A stretch of DNA of 64,000 nucleotides from an uncultured Candidatus Saccharibacteria bacterium (GTDB lineage Bacteria; Patescibacteriota; Saccharimonadia; Saccharimonadales; Saccharimonadaceae): positions 62,001-126,000 of the forward strand of contig CALIJG010000020.1 of assembly GCA_938018005.1 (NCBI GenBank), read 5' to 3'. The notes below the pieces were generated by a model. It had not been told where the DNA came from. It saw only the letters and a list, made by a program, of their open reading frames with translations, and did no database searches. Positions within the stretch are counted from its first letter, which is position 1. Every line of letters starts with the position of its first letter. Shown one piece after another: positions 54,300 through 61,875 of this stretch. A program made the position numbers and the translations under genes.

Positions 54300-54696
54300 C
54301 AGGAGGATGGCACGGCAATGCTACCGATAGGTATAGCCATGCTTTTCCATAAAGATACGCTCCGCTCAGGCTACTGCGAGATAGTCCGATGCGGGTTCGA
54401 GATCACCCACCTGGTAGCGAAACCTGTTTGTTTTCGCATAAAATGTGTTTGTTTTTGTTGACGATCTTTGCTTATACCAGGCCGAGAGAGCCCGTCAAAG
54501 ATCGTTTGAGAGACTTATGTGTATAATTGCCGCAGCAATTATGTGAGGTGGAGTTTTTTTGGGAGGTGTTTGTGAGGAAGGTGCGCCCGACAAGGTTTTG
54601 CGTGGGTCGGGTGCCCACATGGCTCACTACCAGATGGTCGATCTCGAGGATATCAGTTACACGTACTTGTTAAAGAGCGTCACAAAAACAGCCTTG

Positions 54697-55059
54697 CTAC
54701 TCGGCCTGCTCCGGTGCCATGAGGCGCCAATACTGGCCGGCGCGCACCGCCACAACCTCGCGCGATATCCCAGCATAATCCAGCAGATGCTGCTCTACCG
54801 TTACCCTGCCCTGCTTCTGGTCCAGAGTGGCAGCAGTCTTGCCGCGCCGGAACTTGACGTTGAGGTCGGCGACATGTTCATCCAGAATACTGCCTGTCAG
54901 CGCTGGCTCTACTTGGCTATCCCACACATCCTGCGCATACAGGTGGAGGTAGCTGCCAAAGCCGCGCGTCAGGACCACGCCACTGGCGAACTCCGCCCGA
55001 AGCTCCGTCGGTATGGTGAGCCGACGCTTGTCATCCAGCTTGCGTTCGAAGTAATCCAT
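54697..55059 (-). CDS. mraZ: transcriptional regulator MraZ
   Basis: This 120-residue protein has the MraZ pattern with two SpoVT/AbrB-like halves: the first has the DNA-binding DDKRRLTIPTELR, the second GRVTVEQHLLDYAGI. MraZ binds repeats upstream of its own gene and controls the division cluster. An array of GTGGG boxes is present just upstream. It is the first gene of the cluster. Length is slightly below the usual 140 or so. Confidence 0.92.
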   Translation of the reverse strand: MDYFERKLDDKRRLTIPTELRAEFASGVVLTRGFGSYLHLYAQDVWDSQVEPALTGSILDEHVADLNVKFRRGKTAATLDQKQGRVTVEQHLLDYAGISREVVAVRAGQYWRLMAPEQAE

Positions 55060-55128
55060 GGGGTGTGGCGATCCTTACAGATGAATTATTTTGTTTTTGT
55101 GCAGTGGTGTTTGTTTTTCTCGTGGTTA

Positions 55129-55194
55129 CCCACTTTCTTCCACTACTCCCACTATACTACCCACTCTCACCCACACGCAACCCTTTTTACCCAC
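55129..55194 (-). promoter_or_regulatory. MraZ-box array (GTGGG repeats) upstream of mraZ
   Basis: On the minus strand GTGGG occurs at 55190-55194, 55170-55174, 55160-55164, 55148-55152 and 55129-55133, with a GTGGA variant at 55139-55143. Spacings are 9 to 12 bases, with one of 20. Repeats at about one helical turn, next to mraZ, match known MraZ operators (TGGGN with 5-base spacers). Confidence 0.75.
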
Positions 55195-55217
55195 GGCATT
55201 CCCCGCCGCGCTGGTGC

Positions 55218-55239
55218 TTATCCACAAATCTGTGGAAAA
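55218..55239. promoter_or_regulatory. pair of inverted DnaA-box-like sequences
   Basis: TTATCCACA (55218-55226) matches the DnaA-box consensus exactly. TTTTCCACA lies in reverse at 55231-55239, forming TCCACA-aatc-TGTGGA. They sit upstream of the MraZ boxes and may link division genes to DnaA, or may be an operator for another protein. Confidence 0.4.
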
Positions 55240-55417
55240 GCTCAACCAGTATCAGGGGTCAGTAGTTTTCCCCACTCTGCACAATATGGATAAGAATAAG
55301 CGATATTGTTGAGTGTTTTGATCTGATCTAAGCGCATCTATAGTAGATATATCTTGCCATTTTATACGCACAAAAGTAGAAAATACGCTGATTTTATGGC
55401 ATTATAAGCAAAATAGC

Positions 55418-55446
55418 TTGACGCCGCTCTCATATATTGATATATA
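55418..55446 (+). promoter_or_regulatory. promoter of the 65-residue protein gene
   Basis: TTGACG (55418-55423) and TATATA (55441-55446) are separated by 17 bases. An imperfect TA tract covers the -10 region. Confidence 0.55.
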
Positions 55447-55463
55447 TATTAGCTTTTGAGCTC

Positions 55464-55506
55464 AGAGGTTTCCTCTAAAGAGCAAAAAGCAGCTCTTTGG
55501 CCTCTG
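55464..55506 (+). promoter_or_regulatory. structured 5' leader of the small gene
   Basis: Outer AGAGG (55464-55468) pairs with CCTCT (55501-55505); inner AAGAGC pairs with GCTCTT around an A-rich loop. An alternative AGAGG-TTT-CCTCT hairpin competes with it. The start codon follows 25 bases later. It may control translation. Confidence 0.35.
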
Positions 55507-55530
55507 TTGATCTCATGAAAGGGGATCGTC

Positions 55531-55728
55531 ATGGAACCGTACATGATCGAAGTCACACTAGTGAATGGACAGGTGTCTACTCTGGTCTCAACATTTAAAA
55601 GTTCTGGGCACTTTATTGAATTCTTGCGAAAAACAATAGACCACAAGAACTACATACCTGTCAGGGGTGACGCATATATCAACCCCAAGACAGTAGCATC
55701 ATTTAGGTGCTATGAGGACAGAGGCTAA
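55531..55728 (+). CDS. 65-residue protein of unknown function
   Basis: This protein begins MEPYMIEVTLVNGQVSTLVS and ends with a polar segment. It looks like a small compact beta-rich domain without membrane segment. GAAAGGGG lies before the ATG. It has its own promoter, a structured leader and a long structured terminator, so it is a self-contained unit. No family is recognised. Codon use is less GC-biased than the neighbouring core genes. Confidence 0.65.
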   Translation: MEPYMIEVTLVNGQVSTLVSTFKSSGHFIEFLRKTIDHKNYIPVRGDAYINPKTVASFRCYEDRG

Positions 55729-55740
55729 ATAAAGCCCACC

Positions 55741-55842
55741 ACACAACCCGCCAATCGCCACGCCTGATTGAGTACTCTATACGAGTATTCTCGGGCCTGG
55801 AAACCCGATTTGGCTGTGGCAGTTGGTGGGCTGTGTTTTTTG
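55741..55842 (+). terminator. long structured terminator or 3' RNA
   Basis: The segment at 55741-55761 pairs with 55816-55836, 17 of 21 positions matching with two G-U pairs. Inside are GAGTACTC/GAGTATTC (loop TATA) and TCGGG/CCCGA hairpins, making a branched structure. Six T follow (55836-55841). It is far more elaborate than a plain terminator. Confidence 0.55.
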
Positions 55843-55901
55843 TATAACGTTTTAACAAGCTATGATCTCATACCCAGGCATGTATGCTACGAGCTCTCCA
55901 C

Positions 55902-56330
55902 CTACTTCTGTAGAGAATCGATCAATAACGTAACAAGAAAAAGGGCTATCATTACAATAAGGAATAAAAGCCATAGTACGATCCACCCAACCACAACAGC
56001 GCTGCACACAATACTCGCTATACCCCACGCACGCGATGCACCTGCTTCGCGTAGCTTGTCGTAAGAGTTGATACCAAGGACAATACCAGCAATACTTGCA
56101 ACAACAGCAGCAGAAAAAGCAGCACGATTCATATTAGTAGATTCATCCAAAGTAGTGTTCGCAATTAACATGAGAATGCTAATGATGCCGCTGCACACAC
56201 CACCTACACCAAGCGCCGTACCCAGGGCTGCGTACTGACGAGCCGAGGCGGGTGATGCTGTGGGCTGCCGTGGGTGCGCTTGCTGGGGTGGCTGTGGTTG
56301 AGACTGGGGTGGAATCGGCTGTTGCGACAT
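55902..56330 (-). CDS. DUF4190-like membrane protein
   Basis: This 142-residue protein has a Pro/Gln-rich cytoplasmic N-terminus (SQQPIPPQSQPQPPQQ), then three or four membrane segments in residues 34-138, with IAGIVLGINSYDKLREAGAS followed by RAWGIASIVCSAV between them, the pattern of small DUF4190-like proteins. The function of that group is unknown. It stands alone on the minus strand, just upstream of galU in the same direction of transcription. Confidence 0.6.
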   Translation of the reverse strand: MSQQPIPPQSQPQPPQQAHPRQPTASPASARQYAALGTALGVGGVCSGIISILMLIANTTLDESTNMNRAAFSAAVVASIAGIVLGINSYDKLREAGASRAWGIASIVCSAVVVGWIVLWLLFLIVMIALFLVTLLIDSLQK

Positions 56331-56369
56331 AGAAGGTGTGTTCTTAAGAATGTTACTGGCATTAAGCCC

Positions 56370-57191
56370 CTACCCCTGATGATTGAGTAGCCAGTTGTTG
56401 GCCGCTACCCAGGTCTCGAGCGTGCCAGTGTCGAGGTAGTGGCCCTTGGTAGGGACGACGGCCATGTGGCCACCAGCGGCGAGGTAGTCGTTGAAGGGGT
56501 CGGTGATGTAGTATTCGCCCGCGACGTCGTCACGGTCGGCGTGGGCGGCAATGCGCTGCAAGAGGTCGTAGCTGAGGACGTATTTGCTGACATTAATCAT
56601 CTCGCTTGGTGCCTTACCTGGCGCTGGCTTCTCTACCACACCGCGCAGGCGGCCATCATCGGCAACATCCAGCACGCCGTAGCGGCTGAGCTGGTCGGGC
56701 GGCATGTGCACACCCAGGATAGCCGAGCGATCCTCCCCCGCTGCCTCAATGAGGCGCGCCACCTCTGATGTGCCATCGGCATTATACACACAGTCATCAC
56801 CCATCAGCACGACCACTGGCTCACCCGGGTCGAGCTGCGGCACCACGAGGCTGACCGGGATGGCTGTACCATACTTACCATAGCTCGATTGCACCATGTA
56901 GTGCAAATTAACCTTCGGTGGAGCGATGAGAGGCAAGAGATCTGCCTTACCATTGCGGCGCAGATAGTTGTTGAGATCGACGTTGGAGCGGTAGAAGTCG
57001 CGAATCTGCGTGCTTTGCTCGCTCACCACGAAGTAGATATCGCGGATGCCCGCCGCGATGCAGTCTTGCACGGCGTAGTCTACCACCGGGCGGTTACCCA
57101 GCGGCAGCATGCATTTTTCGATCGTCTTGGTGACGGGCAGGCGCCGTGTCCCCCAGCCTGCTACGGGGATGATTGCTTTGGTGCATTGCAT
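56370..57191 (-). CDS. galU: UTP--glucose-1-phosphate uridylyltransferase GalU
   Basis: This 273-residue protein begins KAIIPVAGWGTRRLPVTKTI, the sugar-nucleotidyltransferase signature, and has VVLMGDDCVYN, with the metal-binding Asp, and GVVEKPAPGKAPSEMINVSK. It makes UDP-glucose from UTP and glucose-1-phosphate. It is the last gene of an operon with a GH1 glycosidase, YvcK and a HAD hydrolase, all linked to sugar phosphates or the cell wall. Its start overlaps the HAD gene by 98 bases. Confidence 0.92.
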   Translation of the reverse strand: MQCTKAIIPVAGWGTRRLPVTKTIEKCMLPLGNRPVVDYAVQDCIAAGIRDIYFVVSEQSTQIRDFYRSNVDLNNYLRRNGKADLLPLIAPPKVNLHYMVQSSYGKYGTAIPVSLVVPQLDPGEPVVVLMGDDCVYNADGTSEVARLIEAAGEDRSAILGVHMPPDQLSRYGVLDVADDGRLRGVVEKPAPGKAPSEMINVSKYVLSYDLLQRIAAHADRDDVAGEYYITDPFNDYLAAGGHMAVVPTKGHYLDTGTLETWVAANNWLLNHQG

Positions 57192-57882
57192 ACTCTATGT
57201 CTCCTTGTATGATATTAGTTGCTTGAGCTAACGTATGACAAATGGGCCAATCTCCCGAGCGCCAATTGATGGAGCGCGGTGTAAGCTGGCCAGTGTGGTC
57301 GATCTGCACGCAGCGAATGGGCGGATCTGGCTCGGGCGCAAAGGCGACGGCAACGGGCTTATCGTCGATCAGGTAGATTGTTTGGCCGGGGTTTGCAGCG
57401 GCGGCACGGCGCAGCCACTGGGCTTTATCTTGCAAGGTAGTAATAATCACCTGCCCACCCTGCTGAGCCACGAGCGCACGCACTGCTGGGCACAGACGGG
57501 CTTTGCAGTGCGGCGTGATGGGATCACCATAGGTCAGTATCTGCACCGTGCCATAGTGGCTCAGCGTGCGCAGCATCGATGCCACGCCTGGGTATTGGAG
57601 GTGGCCATCGGCGAGCGTCGTTTGCTCGAGCTGCTCAATAACAGACGCCGCATCTAGGCCCAGTGCCGCAAGCTGTGCCGCCAAGACGTAGGTCGGTGCG
57701 GTGGGGTTCGTCTTGGGCCGGAGCATATAGCGAGGCTGCGCCGCCAAGAATTCCCTGGCAGTCACCTGCGCTGGGTAGAGTTGAGCTAGTGTTTCCGCTA
57801 TCTCACGCAACCACTGCGTGGTATTGATGATCGTCCGGTCGAGATCAACGTAGATGTGATAGTGGCCCGTCATATACTCCAT
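57094..57882 (-). CDS. HAD-superfamily hydrolase
   Basis: This 262-residue protein has the first HAD motif as YVDLDRTIINT (nucleophile Asp and acid Asp), motif II at ILTYGD and motif III/IV at IYLIDDKPVA. These enzymes remove phosphate from small molecules or act as phosphatases of nucleotides. The substrate cannot be told. It starts at ATG 57882 or 57873. It overlaps galU by 98 bases, a long overlap; the galU start is fixed by its signature. It may feed glucose-1-phosphate metabolism. Confidence 0.75.
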   Translation of the reverse strand: MEYMTGHYHIYVDLDRTIINTTQWLREIAETLAQLYPAQVTAREFLAAQPRYMLRPKTNPTAPTYVLAAQLAALGLDAASVIEQLEQTTLADGHLQYPGVASMLRTLSHYGTVQILTYGDPITPHCKARLCPAVRALVAQQGGQVIITTLQDKAQWLRRAAAANPGQTIYLIDDKPVAVAFAPEPDPPIRCVQIDHTGQLTPRSINWRSGDWPICHTLAQATNIIQGDIEYAMHQSNHPRSRLGDTAPARHQDDRKMHAAAG

Positions 57883-57912
57883 GATCTTTACAGTATAGCC
57901 AGTCCTTGATAT

Positions 57913-58911
57913 TTATGCAAAGTATATCCGCATCAGCTGGCGCGCCACGACGTCGGGGTCGTGCCGGATGAAGCTGCGCGTGCTAGCCAATGGATCGCTA
58001 GCCTGAGCACCATCCCACGCGTCTTGTGCGAGGACTGGTGCGGCGCGGTAGCGGTAGTGCTGGCGATGCATCTCGTCCATGTCGTACTCGACCATCAGCT
58101 CGCCATCGTGGGCATACTTATCCATCAGCTCAGGGCTGGGGCGCGTGTTGTTGAAGACGACATAGTCGAGGAACTGGCTGCCTGCTAGGCGTTCGATTTC
58201 ACTCGCAAAGTCGCTCACCGAGAAGCCGTCCGTCGGGCCAGGTTTGGTGACGAGGTTGCAGACAAAGACGCAGCGTGCCGTGGTGGCAGCAAGCGCCTCT
58301 TGGATCTCGCGAATGACCAAGACAGGTGCCAAGCTACCATAGAGGTTGCCGGGAGCCACGACGACCATATCGGCGGTGCGAATTGCCTCCACCGCGGCAG
58401 GGTTAGCCTGGGCTTCTGGCTCGAGCCAAATCTTGGGCCGACGCGCCAGCGCCTGCTGTGAGATGACATATTCTCCTTTGATAGGCTGGCCGTCCTCGCC
58501 TTCTGCGCAGAGCGTCACATTGCTCAGCGTAGCAGGCACAACGCACCCATCGATATTAAGCACCTGGCTGGCTAGTGCCACCGCCTCGGCAAAGCTGCCG
58601 GTCATTTTCTCAAGGGCTGTAAGGAAGAGATTACCAAAGGCATGCCCCTTAAAACTCCCCTCATCGAAGCGATAATTAAAGAGGTCGCGCACCTTGGGGC
58701 TATTGCTCAGCGCCACGAGGCACTGACGCACATCACCAGGCGGCAAGACGCCGAGCTCGTCGCGCAATTGGCCCGTCGAGCCGCCATCATCTGCCATATT
58801 GACGAGCGCCGTGACCTGCGACGCATACTGCCTCAGGCCTGTCAGGAGCGTAAAGCTCCCCGTCCCGCCGCCGATGACGACGACGCGTGCTCCACCATTG
58901 CTCTGTGCCAT
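57913..58911 (-). CDS. yvcK: gluconeogenesis factor YvcK (CofD-like)
   Basis: This 332-residue protein begins with VVVIGGGTGSFTLLTGLR and has MADDGGSTGQLRDELGVLPP, the standard motifs of the YvcK/CofD-like family. In Bacillus YvcK binds UDP-sugars and is needed for normal cell shape on gluconeogenic carbon sources. That fits the operon with galU, which makes UDP-glucose. It starts four bases after the GH1 gene stop. Length is normal. Confidence 0.92.
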   Translation of the reverse strand: MAQSNGGARVVVIGGGTGSFTLLTGLRQYASQVTALVNMADDGGSTGQLRDELGVLPPGDVRQCLVALSNSPKVRDLFNYRFDEGSFKGHAFGNLFLTALEKMTGSFAEAVALASQVLNIDGCVVPATLSNVTLCAEGEDGQPIKGEYVISQQALARRPKIWLEPEAQANPAAVEAIRTADMVVVAPGNLYGSLAPVLVIREIQEALAATTARCVFVCNLVTKPGPTDGFSVSDFASEIERLAGSQFLDYVVFNNTRPSPELMDKYAHDGELMVEYDMDEMHRQHYRYRAAPVLAQDAWDGAQASDPLASTRSFIRHDPDVVARQLMRIYFA

Positions 58912-58914
58912 GTA

Positions 58915-60459
58915 TTATTCCTCCCGATTATTATGACTACGTGAACGACTGCGTGATGCGACTGCTGGTCGGCGTGGCGGTGTAATCACCCCGCTAGAGC
59001 GTGCCGCTGACCCTGGTGTAGATGGTGGCATTTGGGGTGTTTGGGGTGGCGTTGGCGGCGTCGGTTTGGGTGGTACTGCTGGCGTAGAGCGCGCAGAGCG
59101 CGGCGATGATGATGTAGCTTGCGCCTGCGCGGTAGCTGGCTTAGCACTCGGCTTCTTGCGCGCTGGTACAGACGGCAGTGGCTCGATAGGCCGCTCTGCC
59201 TGTTTCTTCTGCTGCTGCAATACGCGAGCAAACCATAGCGCACTGGGGCGCGGTGTCCGCTTGTACGTCTTGTAGTCGACCGCAAAGAGGCCAAAGCGCG
59301 GCCAAAACCCTTTATCCCACTCGAAGTTATCAAGGAAGCTCCAGTGCATATATCCCAGCAGCTCTACCCCACTACCAAGAGCGCGCTGCATAGCCAGGAT
59401 AGACTGAGTGAGCCATTGCTTGCGGAACTGGTCGCGCTCGTCAGCCACACCGTTCTCTGTCACGAGCAGCGGTAGCTTATAGCGGCCCCAGAGACGCCCT
59501 AGTGCAAGCTCGAGATGATCGGGCTGCATTGTCCAGCCGAGATCGTTTGGCGTGGTCTCGGGGTTGTGGATGCGGTAGCCATAGATACGATTGCTAAAGT
59601 AATAATTGACGGCGATGTAATCACTCTGCCGCACCACCTTGCGCAGGAAATAATCATCCTGGAAGAACTGCACCACCCGCGCTGTCGCTCGGCTCAGCCA
59701 GGCGTCATCACCCGGGTAGGTGTAGGCCGAGTTTTTGGCCACCGCCACCTTGAAGCGCCGGCTCTTGGCGTGGAGGACCTTAGCCACTTGGTTGTGTGCA
59801 TAGGCAAGATTGCTCAGCACGCGGTAGGTTTGCCACTTGCTGCGGACGTTGGGTGGCCAGGTGCCATTGTAGTAGCTCTCGGTCACGTAGACGCAGGGCT
59901 CATTGACGGTAATGACATAGCGCACCGTTGCACCAATCTCATCCATCAGTTTATCGACAAAGCGCACAAAATACTTCACATTATCGCGCTTCGCAAAGCC
60001 CCCCTGGGCAGCAAACCATACCGGCAGCGTGAAGTGAAACAGTGTCACGACTGGCTCCAGCCCAGCATCGGCCAGCGCGGCCAAGTATGCCTTGTAGTAT
60101 TTGATCGCCTCGGCATTCCACGCGCCCTCTTCTGGCTCGATGCGCGACCACTCCACACTAAAGCGCCACGAGGTGAGGCCCATCTTCTTGGCCAGGGCGA
60201 AGTCTTGTGCGTAAAGCTCGGCGTGGTTGGCAGCTTTGCCCGAGATATAATTGTTTGGATCTTTGGCGGCACTGGCAATGTGCGGCCAGTTGGGCAAGTC
60301 GCCATATTGATATTGGCTCTGAGCAGCGAGGGTCTTGGCCTGAGCTTTTTCCCACTCCGACCACTGGTTGTGCATACCACCCTCGACCTGATGCGCGCTC
60401 GTCGCAGCGCCCCAGAGGAAATGTTTTGGAAATTGCACCGTAGATTGTTGCTTAGCCAT
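58915..60459 (-). CDS. GH1 beta-glycosidase with disordered tail
   Basis: This 514-residue protein begins FPKHFLWGAATSAHQVEGGM, the GH1 start, with the acid/base Glu in VITVNEPCVY and the nucleophile Glu in LLVTENGVAD. The catalytic domain covers residues 8-410. The last 95 residues are Pro/Ser/Ala/Arg-rich and lack a fold. GH1 enzymes hydrolyse beta-glucosides, beta-galactosides or phospho-glycosides. There is no signal peptide, so it acts on imported or cytosolic sugars. It is the first gene of the operon and has structured element copy B about 100 bases upstream. Confidence 0.9.
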   Translation of the reverse strand: MAKQQSTVQFPKHFLWGAATSAHQVEGGMHNQWSEWEKAQAKTLAAQSQYQYGDLPNWPHIASAAKDPNNYISGKAANHAELYAQDFALAKKMGLTSWRFSVEWSRIEPEEGAWNAEAIKYYKAYLAALADAGLEPVVTLFHFTLPVWFAAQGGFAKRDNVKYFVRFVDKLMDEIGATVRYVITVNEPCVYVTESYYNGTWPPNVRSKWQTYRVLSNLAYAHNQVAKVLHAKSRRFKVAVAKNSAYTYPGDDAWLSRATARVVQFFQDDYFLRKVVRQSDYIAVNYYFSNRIYGYRIHNPETTPNDLGWTMQPDHLELALGRLWGRYKLPLLVTENGVADERDQFRKQWLTQSILAMQRALGSGVELLGYMHWSFLDNFEWDKGFWPRFGLFAVDYKTYKRTPRPSALWFARVLQQQKKQAERPIEPLPSVPARKKPSAKPATAQAQATSSSPRSARSTPAVPPKPTPPTPPQTPQMPPSTPGSAARSSGVITPPRRPAVASRSRSRSHNNREE

Positions 60460-60562
60460 AATGCTTATTGTACCATCAGTAGAGGATTAAGAAAAATAGA
60501 ATTATTGGGTGGAAGTATGATCTCTCTTTGTTTGCGCTCGCTCCACCTTCCCATCACTTCAT

Positions 60563-60645
60563 CCGATGGAGTGTGGAAACAGATTGCAATAATCTGTTTG
60601 CAGCCCAGCGCAAGAGGTCGACATCCAGCGAATGTCGACCCTTAT
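60563..60645 (-). ncRNA. structured two-hairpin element, copy B
   Basis: Read on the minus strand it starts ATAAGGGTC and ends CACACTCC-A-TCGG. Hairpin 1 has an 11-bp stem with a GCT loop; hairpin 2 has a 9-bp stem with loop ATTGC. Compared with copy A, about eight stem positions differ but still pair, while linker and loop are unchanged. It lies about 100 bases upstream of the GH1 gene and in the same direction, so it could be its leader. Confidence 0.6.
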
Positions 60646-60649
60646 CTCC

Positions 60650-60700
60650 AGATATTTTCTTGTCCAATAGCATGATACTAGCTAGACACAGAAAATATCT
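60650..60700 (-). terminator. inverted repeat after the KwaB-like gene
   Basis: AGATATTTTCT (60690-60700, minus strand) pairs perfectly with AGAAAATATCT (60650-60660), with a 29-base loop. It lies just after the stop at 60706 on the minus strand and probably ends the three-gene cassette. Confidence 0.45.
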
Positions 60701-60705
60701 CTTCC

Positions 60706-61821
60706 CTACTCCGGCAGTTGCTCATTCTCGCGCAGGATTTTCTTGCCGCGCATTTCGTATTTGACACCGGTCAGGTCGCTCGTGACGTAGTCATCGTTGA
60801 GGAGATTAACAAAAACGGCTGCATCCTTGGCATCCATGATAATGATACTCCCTGCCGCGTCGTCCGTCATCAGGCCCAGGCCCATTTCATCAGCGTGGTC
60901 AATGAGTTGGTCTTGTGTCACTTGGGCAGGATCGAGCTTTTGCAGTTTAGTCACCAGCGCTGGTGTGTCGCGCACCAGGCGGTCGAGCGTGAGTCCCTCA
61001 GGCAAGGTAAGTTTGAACTGCTGAGTGATGGCAGCGATCTTTTCCTCTGCCACAGCATGCTTTTTGGCATCGTAGCCAAAAAGCCGGACAAATTTGCTCT
61101 CGCTAAAGGCAAAGATATCGTTGCCGACGATTAATACTTGATTATCCGGCGTGATGCGCAGACCAGCATCAGCCACAAATGGCTGGAATGACCCACCGCT
61201 GTACATCCAGGCGGTTGCTCCCTTGAGCACCTGCGACTGGGGCAGCAGCTTGGCCACAAAGAATGGCTCGCCATCTGTGCCCATCCGGAAGCGCGCAATG
61301 ATACCCTTAACCTTCTTAAACTCATGGTCACCCTCGTTGAAGGTCTCAAGATCTGCCTCGCTGTAAGTGATCTGCTCGATGACTTCTTGAGCGTGCACTA
61401 CCCGGTCGAGTGTGGTGCGCTCGAGAACATTCTCCTCAGCCTTGGCCGCCTCAAAGTCGCGCACCATCAGGCCAGTCGCTGCACCCGTCTGCACCGCTGT
61501 GATCATATCGTAGAGGAAGAGCACCTTGAGCTGCGCCTTGAGCTCAGCTGCATAGTTGGTGGCATACACTGTATAGCCCTTGGTGAAGAGAAAGAGATCC
61601 ACCTCTAACTGGTCTTTGTCGCGATCGGCTTGATTGGCCCAGAGGAAGATGTCGGTAGCATCGGTAGATGTGCCAGCCGTAGACTGTGCGGTAGTATCTG
61701 TTGGCTGAGCCTCGGCATAAGCAGCTACATCTGCGTCACTCTGCGGCACAGCAGCTGACTCTGGTGACGTTACTGGGGTGATATCGGTGGTGGGGGTTTG
61801 TGTGTTTGGTTCGTTATGCAT
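60706..61821 (-). CDS. KwaB-like (DUF4868) protein
   Basis: This 371-residue protein has a disordered Pro/Thr/Ser-rich N-terminus (residues 1-60), then a domain with FLFTKGYTVYATNYAAELKA, AWMYSGGSFQPFVADAGLRI and IVGNDIFAFSESKFVRLFGY. This order (an FLF.-type start, then IVNND-like and FE..FGY-type segments) resembles the DUF4868 domain of KwaB, the second protein of the Kiwa phage-defence system. KwaA, a membrane protein, is absent. It follows an AAA+ ATPase and a DUF7192-like gene on the same strand, 54 bases after the latter. No homology search was possible, so the assignment is by eye. Confidence 0.5.
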   Translation of the reverse strand: MHNEPNTQTPTTDITPVTSPESAAVPQSDADVAAYAEAQPTDTTAQSTAGTSTDATDIFLWANQADRDKDQLEVDLFLFTKGYTVYATNYAAELKAQLKVLFLYDMITAVQTGAATGLMVRDFEAAKAEENVLERTTLDRVVHAQEVIEQITYSEADLETFNEGDHEFKKVKGIIARFRMGTDGEPFFVAKLLPQSQVLKGATAWMYSGGSFQPFVADAGLRITPDNQVLIVGNDIFAFSESKFVRLFGYDAKKHAVAEEKIAAITQQFKLTLPEGLTLDRLVRDTPALVTKLQKLDPAQVTQDQLIDHADEMGLGLMTDDAAGSIIIMDAKDAAVFVNLLNDDYVTSDLTGVKYEMRGKKILRENEQLPE

Positions 61822-61875
61822 GGTTTCTAGTGTACTATATTTAGGGTGTAAAGCCTATTGCTACATCCAGTAGTG

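Noticed and set aside
54390..54415. GGGTTCGAGATCACCC, resembling a tRNA T arm
   Set aside because: No acceptor, D or anticodon stems can be formed around it.
55060..55320. Chromosomal replication origin at the DnaA-box pair
   Set aside because: Only two boxes, no dnaA/dnaN neighbours and no AT-rich unwinding region with repeated boxes.
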